Assembly (NCBI RefSeq): GCF_014203275.1
Contig: NZ_JACHIP010000005.1
Location: forward strand, 310,001-374,000
Direction of reading: 5' to 3'
Length of the DNA: 64,000 nt
DNA from: Granulicella aggregans
Lineage (GTDB): Bacteria > Acidobacteriota > Terriglobia > Terriglobales > Acidobacteriaceae
Shown here: positions 19,036 through 27,924 of the stretch, piece after piece
Numbering within the stretch: the stretch's first letter is position 1
Layout: each line of letters starts with the position of its first letter
The notes under the pieces: generated by a model
Database searches by the model: none
What the model was told of the DNA's origin: nothing
Seen by the model: only the letters and a program-made list of their open reading frames with translations
Program-made: the position numbers and the translations under genes

Positions 19036-19609
19036 AAGGGGAGGCCCTCTTTCGATTCGATTGGCTAACTGCATTCCCACATGAAAAGTTGGCTAATCGT
19101 TTTAGGCGAACAAGAGAAGTTTCAGATCCGAATGATCTTTTGTCAATGAAAAAATCATTTCGTTGACGAAATTACCCCATAAATGTCAGTCACGCAATCG
19201 AAGCGGGGCGATGTTCGGGTAAAGTTTGGCCGGTACTTGAATGTAAAAGTGGCGCAACTGAAAGGCCGGAAGAAGCGGACTGCTTCTCGGCTCTCAAGCG
19301 CGAGTCAGTGATCGGTCCCTTAGCCTCACAATCAAAGCTCAGTTTGAAACGTGTCGCCAAGGCGGCACGGACACGGCCCGGAAGGTGCGCCGTTTGCTAC
19401 CTGCTAAGGGGGGCCAGCGCCAGCATACGCGGCGGCGCGATCTTCCCGTCTCGTTCCCAGGCAGCAATCCGATCGCACTCTTCAGAATTGCAAATTCCCG
19501 AGCTTCACACGGTGGAAGTTGTAAGTTCAAATCCGGCTGTGTCGACCATCAAATCAACAGCTCTGCCTGGATCACCGCGAGGTGATTAGCGGTGTGTTGC
19601 CTGGACGTC
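19036..19609. other. Intergenic region: TonB receptor promoter side, palindrome, tRNA relic
   Basis: It contains TTTCGT-TG-ACGAAA at 19158-19171 (two perfect 6-bp arms), a TTGACA-like -35 just downstream of it on the minus strand (19140-19145), and the tRNA relic at 19499-19548. The palindrome has the look of a LacI-type operator for the receptor. A 42-codon frame at 19183-19311 on the plus strand, rich in Lys and Arg, is unproven. Nothing else is evident. Confidence 0.45.
19499..19548 (+). repeat. Relic of a tRNA-Val(CAC) 3' half (att-like repeat, copy 2)
   Basis: Same layout as the copy at 14870-14919: anticodon loop TTCACAC, then GGTGGAAGT, a T loop TTCAAAT, and an acceptor ending in ACCA, followed in both copies by TCAAA. 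It is more decayed: the T-loop G is changed to A and the anticodon and acceptor strands no longer fit the tRNA. The two copies bound a segment of about 4.6 kb holding the receptor gene and a recombinase fragment. Confidence 0.55.
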
Positions 19610-21214
19610 TCAGGCCCCGTGCCCTGGCGGGGTAAGAAGGGATGACTCCACTTCATGCTCTTCTAAAAGGCTGCAAAAATCCTCCGCCATGGCCGGCCGT
19701 CCAAACAACCAGCCCTGGCCCAGAATTGGCTGCTCGTAACTGGCAAAATAATCAGCCTGTTCTTCCGTCTCAATCCCTTCGGCAACCACCGCTAAACTCA
19801 GCGTCTCCGCCATAGCCAATATCTGGGGCAGGATGCTTGAGGTCACTGCCATTGTGCCGATCGAGTGAGTGAAGGATTTATCAATTTTCACGGCATCGAC
19901 CGCAAGCGAATGTAGATAAGAGAGGCTGGAGTAACCCGTTCCAAAGTCGTCAATGTAAACGTTGTGCCCGCGCGCTCTTAGTATGTGGATCGTCTCGACG
20001 GCTGTCGCCTTCCGGGCCGTTGAACTCTCGGTCACTTCGATGGTCACGCTGGGCGCCTCTACTCTGAAAGCGGCCAGAGATCGCTCCAGCATAGGAAGAA
20101 ACGCGGGATCAGCAAGATCCATTCCCGTCACATTGATGTTGAGACTCAAATCGAGGTGTTCCCGCAATAGATCGCCCAATTCGTTCAGCGCCAGTCGGAC
20201 TACCAGTTCCGTCAATTCGCCCACGAAACCGTTCTCTTCGGCAACATGCACGAAGATCTCGGGACTTACCGCGAAGCCGTCATCGTCCGTCCAGCGTACA
20301 AGAGCCTCGGCTTCGACGATCCGGCGGTCTCGCAATTGAACGATTGGCTGGTAGACCATGTGCAGCTTCTCATCCCGAATGGCCCGGCGAAGTTGATGCA
20401 CCATGCTCCGATTGCGGCGATAAAGAAGGAGGCAAAAGAGACCGACGAAGCAGCCCGCTATTCCTCCCAGAAGTGTGCAGAAGACGGACTGTTTAGTCCT
20501 GGCGTCGAGCACGGCTCTTGTATTTACAAAAGCCGTGAAGCAGTTGAAATAGTGAGGCGAGCAATGAGTTGCGTACAAGCTGTCGCCCGCTCTGGCCCAA
20601 CCATCTTTTGCAAGAAGGAAAGGATCAATCTGTGGCCTCTCGCCGTGCAGCCAGCCGGCCGGGCGACCCGCTTCATCAACCTCTGTGAGGGTAAAGTTCA
20701 GCGGCAGATTACCCAGACGGTCAGGACGCCAATGGAGGAAAGAAACAAAGAAGCCGCCCCGTTGCACACCAACTCTTGGTTCCGGGTCCCCTGGCACCAA
20801 CCGGATATCGGTGTAGACCTCAGTCCCATCCTTGAGCACAAAGTCCGGCTTGAAAAGCTTTTGGGGAAGCTCCGAAGCCCGGAACATAGAGTCGCACTCT
20901 ACCCTGCCGCCACTCATCCGACCGCCGTCCTTCAGATACTCCAACTGAAATAGTAGATGGTGCATGTAGGCAATCTCGGCGTCTGAGCAGGCTGAGAGAC
21001 GCGCCGCAGCCATGGTCTTGAGGAAACGCTCCGAGGACTTCGATGAGTCTTCCGCACGCAACATGTAGCGCCAGGCGTGATGGTCAAGCTCCACCATTGC
21101 TAGACGGAGGACAACACCCCGGAACAGCATGAAACCGGCCGCCATGCCCAGTAACGAGGCGAGAATCGTGACGACGAGCGTGAGTCTTATCCGCTGTCTG
21201 ACGGTGTATGTCAT
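19610..21214 (-). CDS. Cyclic-di-GMP phosphodiesterase with CSS-motif sensor and EAL domain
   Basis: 534 residues. A helix at about 10-32 and another at about 246-265 enclose a periplasmic CSS-type domain (LSACSDAEI, C76, plus LLFQLEYLKDGGRM). The EAL domain spans about 275-525 with EALVRW, the metal-binding NINVTGMDL, EVTESS, DDFGTGYSSL, the catalytic-site VKIDKSF, AEGIETEEQ and QGWLFGRP; all key residues look intact, so hydrolysis of c-di-GMP is expected. In enterobacterial relatives the CSS domain responds to disulfide state. It is monocistronic, reading away from the MFS gene; a perfect 12-bp palindrome lies about 30 bp upstream. Confidence 0.9.
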   Translation of the reverse strand: MTYTVRQRIRLTLVVTILASLLGMAAGFMLFRGVVLRLAMVELDHHAWRYMLRAEDSSKSSERFLKTMAAARLSACSDAEIAYMHHLLFQLEYLKDGGRMSGGRVECDSMFRASELPQKLFKPDFVLKDGTEVYTDIRLVPGDPEPRVGVQRGGFFVSFLHWRPDRLGNLPLNFTLTEVDEAGRPAGWLHGERPQIDPFLLAKDGWARAGDSLYATHCSPHYFNCFTAFVNTRAVLDARTKQSVFCTLLGGIAGCFVGLFCLLLYRRNRSMVHQLRRAIRDEKLHMVYQPIVQLRDRRIVEAEALVRWTDDDGFAVSPEIFVHVAEENGFVGELTELVVRLALNELGDLLREHLDLSLNINVTGMDLADPAFLPMLERSLAAFRVEAPSVTIEVTESSTARKATAVETIHILRARGHNVYIDDFGTGYSSLSYLHSLAVDAVKIDKSFTHSIGTMAVTSSILPQILAMAETLSLAVVAEGIETEEQADYFASYEQPILGQGWLFGRPAMAEDFCSLLEEHEVESSLLTPPGHGA

Positions 21215-21545
21215 TGCCGCAATAAATTCCCCGCTGATTCGTTCGGAAGATCTTCCTTGCTAACGGTGAGTGCTAGTGTAGACCCTTTCGAAGAGCCCGT
21301 CTCTTACTCAAACGCTAGTGTGCGATGCCCAATTCGGTGAACCGGCGGCACTTTCAGATCCTCTCTGCACCGCGAAGTCACGCGAAGTGAAGCAACTCCG
21401 CGGTGCCGTTCTCTATCTGAACCGATACCTGCCAATCGGGACGCTCTCTCGCATCAACCCGCCGAGCTCATCGGATCTGTTTATGCACGGCTCAGTCGCG
21501 AATGTGCTTGAGCACTGTTGGCAGCCGTGACGATAGGACCACAGA
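21215..21545. promoter_or_regulatory. Divergent promoter region between the EAL gene and the MFS gene
   Basis: 331 bp. GGAAGATCTTCC at 21245-21256 is a perfect 12-bp palindrome about 30 bp before the EAL start. GCTAGTGT occurs twice in direct orientation (21272-21279 and 21314-21321). AGGA sits 7 nt before the MFS ATG. No promoter boxes are clear enough to assign. Confidence 0.4.
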
Positions 21546-22997
21546 ATGACCCTCGCCATCGCGAACGATGCAGTCCCGACGCTCTCAACCACCATTCCTG
21601 CACGGCTCGACCGCCTTCCGTGGAGTACCTGGCACACCCGCGTCATCATCGCCCTTTCAGTGACATGGCTCCTCGACGGACTCGAAGGCAGCCTTGGCGG
21701 TTCGCTTGCCGGAACCCTCAAATCTCGCGCCGGCCTCTCTCTCACTGACGCCGACCTTGGCCTAAGCTCGTCTCTCTACCTTGTCGGCGCTGTCGTTGGC
21801 GCGCTCGTATTCGGGTACCTCGCAGACCGCTTCGGCCGTCGTCGGCTCTTCACCTGGACACTTATCCTCTACCTCTCCGCCACGGCCGCCACCGGCCTCT
21901 CTCATGGACTCTTTACTTTCACCCTCTGCCGCGTCCTTACTGGAGCAGGCATCGGTGGCGAATACGCCGCCATCAACTCGGCGGTCGACGAACTTATTCC
22001 AGCCCGTCTTCGCGGTCGGGTTGATCTCTGGATAAACGCGACCTTCTGGCTCGGCATCATCCTCGGCTCGGGAATCTCCACCGCCTTCCTTGTGCCCTCC
22101 GTCTTCGGGGAAGCTCTAGGCTGGCGGCTGGCGTTCTGCTCCGGCGTCCCCATCGGACTTCTCGTCCTCATCCTTCGCCGCTACATCCCTGAAAGCCCTC
22201 GTTGGCTCCTCACTCACAATCGATCGGTTGAAGCCGAAGCCGTCATTGCAAATATCGAAGCGACCCTTCCCGCTAACCACGCTCATCCTTCCCTATCCGA
22301 GATCGAGTTATCTCCACGCTCCAGCTTCGCCTCCATCGCGCAGATCCTCGCCGGCCCTTATCGCAGGCGATCATTCCTCTGCTTTTTCCTTATGGCTGCG
22401 CAGGCCTTCTTCTACAACTCCGTCTTCTTCTCGCTCGCTCTTGTCCTACTGCAGTTTTATGGAGTTTCGCCCGCACATGTCGGCGTCCTCTTCATTCCAA
22501 TCGCGGTAACAAACTTCCTTGGACCGGCGCTTCTCGGCAGGCTCTTCGACACCATCGGCCGCCGGCAGATGATCTGTGCAACCTATTGCCTATCCGGCGT
22601 CACTCTGTTCGCATCCAGCCTGTTGTTCTACCAGCATCGCCTTACACTCACGGAGCAGGTAGCATGGTGGTCTGTGACCTTCTTCTTTGCTTCGACTGCC
22701 GCAAGCTCCGCTTATCTCACTGTCAGCGAAGTGTTCCCGCAACAGATTCGAGCTTCGGCGATCGCTGTGTTCTACGCTTTCGGCACACTTGCTGGCGGTG
22801 TCTTCGGTCCCCTCATCTTTGGCCACCTCACCAGCGTCGCCTCGCGCACTCCGCTTCTGATCGGGTATACCGCCGGTGCCACAGTCATGATCGCTGCGGG
22901 GCTAGCTCAGGCTATCTGGGGAGTTCCCGCGGAGAGACGCCCTCTCGAAGAGCTTCGCATCCCATCAGAACTACACGTAGCGGTGACCGGCAAGTAG
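21546..22997 (+). CDS. MFS transporter, sugar/metabolite:H+ symporter type
   Basis: 483 residues with about 12 hydrophobic helices and a central cytoplasmic loop near 220-265. The motif-A loop between helices 2 and 3 reads GYLADRFGRRRLF; GAGIGGEYAAINSAVDELIP and PESPRWLL are typical of the sugar-porter / metabolite symporter branch. It should move a small organic solute across the inner membrane. It is followed, after 110 bp, by the hydrolase/GMC pair on the same strand, so the transported solute may be the substrate or product of that oxidation cluster. Substrate is not readable from sequence. Confidence 0.85.
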   Translation: MTLAIANDAVPTLSTTIPARLDRLPWSTWHTRVIIALSVTWLLDGLEGSLGGSLAGTLKSRAGLSLTDADLGLSSSLYLVGAVVGALVFGYLADRFGRRRLFTWTLILYLSATAATGLSHGLFTFTLCRVLTGAGIGGEYAAINSAVDELIPARLRGRVDLWINATFWLGIILGSGISTAFLVPSVFGEALGWRLAFCSGVPIGLLVLILRRYIPESPRWLLTHNRSVEAEAVIANIEATLPANHAHPSLSEIELSPRSSFASIAQILAGPYRRRSFLCFFLMAAQAFFYNSVFFSLALVLLQFYGVSPAHVGVLFIPIAVTNFLGPALLGRLFDTIGRRQMICATYCLSGVTLFASSLLFYQHRLTLTEQVAWWSVTFFFASTAASSAYLTVSEVFPQQIRASAIAVFYAFGTLAGGVFGPLIFGHLTSVASRTPLLIGYTAGATVMIAAGLAQAIWGVPAERRPLEELRIPSELHVAVTGK

Positions 22998-23107
22998 CGC
23001 CCAACCGATGTTGGTCACGCCAAAATTCCTCTTCAGTTCAACGTCTCGCCTCACAAACAAACTGCCCCAGCAATCATTCCTGAGGTGCCAATGGCATCTA
23101 ACTCCCC

Positions 23108-24565
23108 ATGTTGCCAGTCACAACGAAGGGGCAAGACGGCCCGCTCATCATCATGCTCCACTGGCTGGGCGGGAGTGCCAGAACCTGGACCGATGTCATC
23201 GAGGCATGCGCTTCCCGCGGACTGGTCTGCGCCGCCCTTGATCTCCCCGGCTTCGGCCACTCCTCTGCACTGGACGCCTCCAAAGCAACCAGCTTTACTG
23301 TCGCCACATCTGTAGAGGCCATCATCGCGACCATCCAAGCTCTCCGCTCTGGCAGTCGCGAGCCCTGGGTTCTAGTGGGACACTCCATGGGAGGAAAGTT
23401 CGCCACCATAGTCGCACGCGCCGCGCTCGATGGCACTCAGGGTCTCGAAGATCTTCGTGGTCTCATTCTCTTTTCACCTTCGCCGTCCGGCCCGGAGCCC
23501 ATGGATGAGTCCGTTCGCGGGAAGAACATCGAGTCGCTCGGCCACAGCACCCTCGACGCACAGGAGGACCGCACTCGCGCCGAAACCTTCGTCGATACGA
23601 ACACCGGTAAGCTTCCTCTTGTTGACGCTGTGCGTACTCGCGCCGTCGATGATCTTCTTCGCATGAACCGATCCGCCTTCGTGGACTGGTTTACCACGGG
23701 CAGTCGCGAAGACTGGGCCGACCGCGTAGGCGTCATCCCCCTGCCAGCACTCATTCTTGCGGGCACCGCAGAGAGCGCGCTCGGCCCAGATGCGCAACGC
23801 GAACATACTTTGCGTCATCTCCCCCAAGCTAAGCTCACCGCGATGGAGGGCGCTGGTCATCTCTCGCCTCTCGAACGTCCCGCGGAACTGGCCGATCGCA
23901 TCGTCGAGTTCGTCAAAGAGATCGGCATTCCTTTGCGTCGTCCTGACGCGGAGCTCGCCTCTTCAACACGCGCGCTCATCGACTCCAGCCTCACCTCTTC
24001 CCAAACTCGAGCAGTGATGAATCAGCGTCTCGCAGACGATTCTCTCCCCGAGCCAAGCATCCTCACGCCAGACGAACTCCTCACACTCCGAGCCGCGGCT
24101 GCTCGCATCATCCCAGGCTGCCCTTTTGACCTCGCAGCCCGGGTTCATCGTTGGCTCGCTCAGCCCGCGCACGACGGCTGGCGTCATGCCAGCCTCCCGC
24201 CTGACACCGAAGCGTGGCAAAGAGGCCCTCGTTCCCTCGATAGCTCTTCATTACACAAATATGGCGTGGGATTCAGCGCTCTTGATGTTAGCCGCCAGGA
24301 TGAAATTCTCTCGAAGGCCCGTGACGGCAAACTCGGTAAAGACCTCTTGACTGTACTGCATCTCGGCGAAGGCTCTGGGTCCTTTACTGCCGCCGAGATG
24401 AGCGACTGGTTTGGCGATCTCCACGCCGAACTCACCCGCATCTACATGGCCGATCCTCGCACCATGGATCGCATCGGGTTCACGGGGTTCGCTGACGAAG
24501 GCGGTTTCACTTCAATCCGTTTGAACGAGAAAGAGCTCTTTGAGCAAGAGGTCTCGGAACAATGA
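23108..24565 (+). CDS. Alpha/beta hydrolase fused to a gluconate 2-dehydrogenase subunit 3-like domain
   Basis: 485 residues in two parts. Residues about 10-275 form an alpha/beta hydrolase: HWLGG oxyanion region, nucleophile S93 in GHSMGG, and H251 in GAGHLSPLE, with an acidic residue near 222-228. Residues about 318-480 look like the small subunit of membrane gluconate/sugar dehydrogenases (LTPDELLTLRAAAARIIPG, VGFSALDVSRQDEIL, DWFGDLHAELTRIYMADP, IGFTGF). The stop overlaps the GMC oxidoreductase start by 4 bp (ATGA), as expected for a dehydrogenase small subunit with its flavoprotein. No export signal is visible, which is unusual for subunit 3. A lactonase-plus-dehydrogenase role is a guess. 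Confidence 0.75.
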   Translation: MLPVTTKGQDGPLIIMLHWLGGSARTWTDVIEACASRGLVCAALDLPGFGHSSALDASKATSFTVATSVEAIIATIQALRSGSREPWVLVGHSMGGKFATIVARAALDGTQGLEDLRGLILFSPSPSGPEPMDESVRGKNIESLGHSTLDAQEDRTRAETFVDTNTGKLPLVDAVRTRAVDDLLRMNRSAFVDWFTTGSREDWADRVGVIPLPALILAGTAESALGPDAQREHTLRHLPQAKLTAMEGAGHLSPLERPAELADRIVEFVKEIGIPLRRPDAELASSTRALIDSSLTSSQTRAVMNQRLADDSLPEPSILTPDELLTLRAAAARIIPGCPFDLAARVHRWLAQPAHDGWRHASLPPDTEAWQRGPRSLDSSSLHKYGVGFSALDVSRQDEILSKARDGKLGKDLLTVLHLGEGSGSFTAAEMSDWFGDLHAELTRIYMADPRTMDRIGFTGFADEGGFTSIRLNEKELFEQEVSEQ

Positions 24566-26133
24566 ACGAGCTAGCTCTTGCTCGCCGAACAATGCGTCAG
24601 TACCCGCACCACGACGAGGTCGATGCTGTCGTCATCGGCACCGGTGCCGGCGGGGCTCCTATTCTCGCGACTCTCGCTGCTGCCGGACTTCGTGTAATCG
24701 CTCTGGAAGCTGGCCCCTGGTTCGAATCTCCCGCCGACGACTTTCCCACCGACGAGTCAGCTGCAAACATCTACTGGACAGATGAACGCCTCAGCGCAGG
24801 CGATACTCCCATCGTCTTCGGAGCCAACAACAGCGGCACCGGAGTCGGCGGGAGCATGCTGCACTGGGGAGCCTTCGTTCCTCGCGCCGATCCTCGCGAC
24901 TTGCGCCTTCATTCCGAGTCTGGCGAAGGGGTCGACTGGCCGCTCTCTTATCAAGACCTGCTTCCGCACTACGAAGAACTCGAATCCTTTCTCGGCGTAA
25001 GTGGTCCTGCGAACTACCCTTGGGACTCCACCCGCCGTTATCCCGGCGGTCCCATTCCGATCAATGGCCCGGGTCAGCTTATGCAGCGTGGCTTCGAGGC
25101 GCTCGGACTCCGAACGAGCGCCGCACCAATCGCCGCTCTCAGCTCAGATATCAACCGTCCCGAGTACGGACATCGTAGCGCCTGCGTCAATCGAGGCTTT
25201 TGTCACCAAGGCTGCAGGAACGGCGCAAAGGCAAGTATGGATGTCACCTATCTCCCATGGGCAGTGAAATCCGGCGCGGAGATTCGCCCTCACAGCTTCG
25301 TGCATGGCTTTGAGCGTGACGCGCGCGGCCAGATCACCGCCGTCCTCTATCGCCACACGCTCGATGGTTCTCTCGAACGCCAGCGTTGCCGCGCAGTCTT
25401 TCTCTGCGCCGGCGCCGTCGAGACGCCGCGACTCCTTCTCTTCGCCGGTCTTGCCAATAGCAGCGGACAAGTTGGCCGCAACTTCATGTCCCACGTCGCG
25501 ACGCAGGTCTGGGGAACCTTCGACGAACCCGTCCGGATGAACAAAGGCTTCCCCGCCACCATCATCTCGGAAGACCTTCTCCGGCCAGACAATGCAAACT
25601 TTCCCAGCGGCTACATTACGCAGAGCCTCGGCGTGGTGCCCGTCACGTGGGCGCAGGGTGTAGCGCGTGAACGCAAACTCTTCGGCGAAGACCTCGTGCA
25701 CTATCTCGATCGTTATAACTCCGTCGCCGGGATCGGCATCAACGGCGACTGCCTGCCCTCGAAGCAGAACTTCCTCGAACTCTCTGACGCAGTCGACACC
25801 TCGGGCCTTCCCAAGCCCTTGGTCCACTTCTCTTACGGCTGCCACGAACTGGCCATGGGCAAACACGCTGAGGCGCTCATGACCGCTGCGTGGCAGGCGG
25901 CCGGAGCCAGTGACTGCTGGACGCTTCAGCGCACCGCTCATATCATCGGAACCTGCCGGATGGGCCATTCTCCAACAGATTCCGTCGTCGACTCCTTCGG
26001 ACATTCGCATGACGTCGCTAATCTCTACGTCTGCGATAACTCGGTCTTCCCCAGCGCGTTGGCCGCCAACCCGGCCCTTACGATTATGGCACTCGCCCTT
26101 CGCACAGCGAATCACTTCCTATCCAGACGATGA
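24562..26133 (+). CDS. GMC-family FAD-dependent oxidoreductase
   Basis: 523 residues. The FAD-binding GTGAGG lies at about 26-31, with GVGGSMLHWGAF and CAGAVETPRLLL further on. The C-terminal catalytic part carries AHIIGTCRMG (catalytic His about 460) and ANPALTIMALALRTA (partner Asn about 503). This matches the large subunit of gluconate/glucose dehydrogenases and related choline-type oxidases acting on sugar or alcohol hydroxyls. It overlaps the preceding fused subunit gene by 4 bp, supporting a complex. No cytochrome c subunit follows, so the electron acceptor is unknown. The next gene converges from the other strand 4 bp away. Confidence 0.88.
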   Translation: MNELALARRTMRQYPHHDEVDAVVIGTGAGGAPILATLAAAGLRVIALEAGPWFESPADDFPTDESAANIYWTDERLSAGDTPIVFGANNSGTGVGGSMLHWGAFVPRADPRDLRLHSESGEGVDWPLSYQDLLPHYEELESFLGVSGPANYPWDSTRRYPGGPIPINGPGQLMQRGFEALGLRTSAAPIAALSSDINRPEYGHRSACVNRGFCHQGCRNGAKASMDVTYLPWAVKSGAEIRPHSFVHGFERDARGQITAVLYRHTLDGSLERQRCRAVFLCAGAVETPRLLLFAGLANSSGQVGRNFMSHVATQVWGTFDEPVRMNKGFPATIISEDLLRPDNANFPSGYITQSLGVVPVTWAQGVARERKLFGEDLVHYLDRYNSVAGIGINGDCLPSKQNFLELSDAVDTSGLPKPLVHFSYGCHELAMGKHAEALMTAAWQAAGASDCWTLQRTAHIIGTCRMGHSPTDSVVDSFGHSHDVANLYVCDNSVFPSALAANPALTIMALALRTANHFLSRR

Positions 26134-26137
26134 CGCG

Positions 26138-27049
26138 CTATCCGACCTCGAGCCCACCTGTCGCGCCGTACACCTCACCCGTTACGTAGCTTGATTCCTG
26201 CGAAGCCAGCAGCACGTACAGTGGCGACATCTCCACCGGCTGCCCCGGCCGCTTCATCGGGGTCTCCGATCCAAACGCTGGAATCTTTTTGTCTGGCTGC
26301 CCACCGCTCGTTTGCAGCGGAGTCCACACCGGTCCAGGAGCAACGCAATTAACGCGGATCCCGTCCTCCGCAACCTGACGCGCAAGCGCTCGCGTGAACG
26401 CCAGAATCGCGGCCTTCGTTGGTGCATAGTCCAGAAGACTTGGGCTCGGATGTGTGGCCTGGATCGACGCTGTCGTAATGATTGAACCGCCCGGCGGCAT
26501 CAGCGGGAGCGCCGCCTTCACCGTCCAGAACAGCGCGAAGACATTCACGCGATACGTCTGCTCCAGTTGCTGAGTCGTGACGTCCGCAATCTTCTCAACC
26601 GCGTGCTGCTTGCCCGCCACGCACGCCAGGATGTCCAACCCGCCGAGCGCCTTGTGCGCCCTTTTCACCATCTGCTTGCAGAACGCTTCACTGCTGATAT
26701 CCCCCGGAATCGCAATCGCTTTCCGGCCTTCTTTCTCAATCAGCGCGATCACTTCCTGCGCATCCCCCTCTTCACTGGGCAGGTAGTTGATCGCGACATC
26801 CGCTCCCTCGCGCGCGAACGCGATCGCCGCCGCACGTCCAATCCCGGAGTCACCGCCCGTTACCAGCGCTTTGCGATTGGGCAATCTTCCGCTGCCCTTG
26901 TAGCTGGTCTCCCCGTGATCCGCGAGAGGCTGCATCTTGCGATCGAGGCCGGGAACACCCTGGGGCTGATGTTTGAACTTGGGCCTTGGATACTGCTTTG
27001 TCGGGTCCTGCAACTTGTACAAGTTCGAGAGTTCTTTATTTCCGCTCAT
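26138..27049 (-). CDS. Short-chain dehydrogenase/reductase, glucose/ribitol dehydrogenase-like (YghA type)
   Basis: About 303 residues. The N-terminal extension rich in Pro/Lys (KQYPRPKFKHQPQGVPGLD) is typical of this branch. The Rossmann fold has TGGDSGIGRA for NAD(P) and the catalytic DYAPTKAA (Tyr-x3-Lys), with the Ser in TTASIQATHPSP. It should oxidise or reduce a small alcohol or aldehyde with NAD(P). ATG 27049 is preferred over GTG 27055 because GAGG lies 5 nt upstream. It converges with the GMC gene; there is no obvious operon partner. Confidence 0.88.
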   Translation of the reverse strand: MSGNKELSNLYKLQDPTKQYPRPKFKHQPQGVPGLDRKMQPLADHGETSYKGSGRLPNRKALVTGGDSGIGRAAAIAFAREGADVAINYLPSEEGDAQEVIALIEKEGRKAIAIPGDISSEAFCKQMVKRAHKALGGLDILACVAGKQHAVEKIADVTTQQLEQTYRVNVFALFWTVKAALPLMPPGGSIITTASIQATHPSPSLLDYAPTKAAILAFTRALARQVAEDGIRVNCVAPGPVWTPLQTSGGQPDKKIPAFGSETPMKRPGQPVEMSPLYVLLASQESSYVTGEVYGATGGLEVG

Positions 27050-27144
27050 GACCACCTCATGATCGCTTCGGATGCAGATCGCGTCTCGATCGTTTGCTTT
27101 GAGCTGCGGCCCATGAACGAAGCACGACGGTTAAACCGGCCGCC

Positions 27145-27924
27145 TTAAGCAAGCGAACCATTACGCAACAGGTTTCGTAGATGATGGCTATACGTCCGAC
27201 TCACTCGTAATAAGCTGCCGCCAGCCAGCGTAACTACGCAGTCCCGATTGGGGCGCGAGTCCACCCGCACGATGCGGTTCACTCGAACGATCGCGGAGCG
27301 GTGGATGCGAAGAAAGCTGCCTGTATCCAGACGAGTCTCAAGATAGGTAAGCGACTCTCGAAGCAGGTACTCCTTGTTGCCCACGTGTAGTTGCGCGTAA
27401 TCGCCCTGCGCTTCGATCCAATCGATGTCTTCGACGGAGACGAACGTGACCCGCCTGCCCGTTCGGACAGAAAACTCCTTGAGCGGCGCAGGCACAGGGA
27501 TGTTCGCGTCCTGCGTGAGAAGCTCTCGCAATCGCTCCTGATACGTCGCCGTCTGTGTGCCGCCAAGCACCCTGCGAGCATGTTGCAGAGCTGCGTTGAA
27601 GCGCGAGTCGTCAATGGGCTTCAGAAGATAGTCGATCGCGTGGACCTCAAACGCTTGCATCACGTATTCGTCGAAGGCCGTGAGAAAGATCGTGTACGGG
27701 GTCCGATCGGGTGGGAGCGTACGCATCACCTCGATGCCGCTGAGCAGAGGCATCTGGATGTCGAGAAAGACCAAATCCGGCTTCCGCTCGAGGATCGCAT
27801 CCCGCGCCTCCTGACCGTTCGAGCATTCGCCAATCACGGCCATGTCGTCGTGAGGCTGCAGGCGGAGCGAGACCCCCTGCCGTGCAAGCGGTTCATCGTC
27901 AACGATAAGGACGCTAAATTTCAT
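27145..27924 (-). CDS. LytTR-family response regulator
   Basis: 259 residues. A receiver domain (1-120) with the acidic pair DD at 9-10, phospho-acceptor D55 in VFLDIQMP and the conserved Lys in LLKPIDD. A LytTR DNA-binding domain covers about 145-255 (RVTFVSVEDIDWIEAQGDY, YLETRLDTGSFLRIHRSAIVRVNRI). It is the partner of the LytS-type kinase just upstream, whose gene overlaps its start by 11 bp. Targets are unknown; the nearest candidates are the secreted protein genes upstream, but no repeat pair resembling LytTR sites was identified. Confidence 0.93.
   Translation of the reverse strand: MKFSVLIVDDEPLARQGVSLRLQPHDDMAVIGECSNGQEARDAILERKPDLVFLDIQMPLLSGIEVMRTLPPDRTPYTIFLTAFDEYVMQAFEVHAIDYLLKPIDDSRFNAALQHARRVLGGTQTATYQERLRELLTQDANIPVPAPLKEFSVRTGRRVTFVSVEDIDWIEAQGDYAQLHVGNKEYLLRESLTYLETRLDTGSFLRIHRSAIVRVNRIVRVDSRPNRDCVVTLAGGSLLRVSRTYSHHLRNLLRNGSLA

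Noticed and set aside
25144..26115. Minus-strand open frame (323 codons) inside the GMC gene
   Set aside because: Antisense to FAD-enzyme motifs, no family resemblance.
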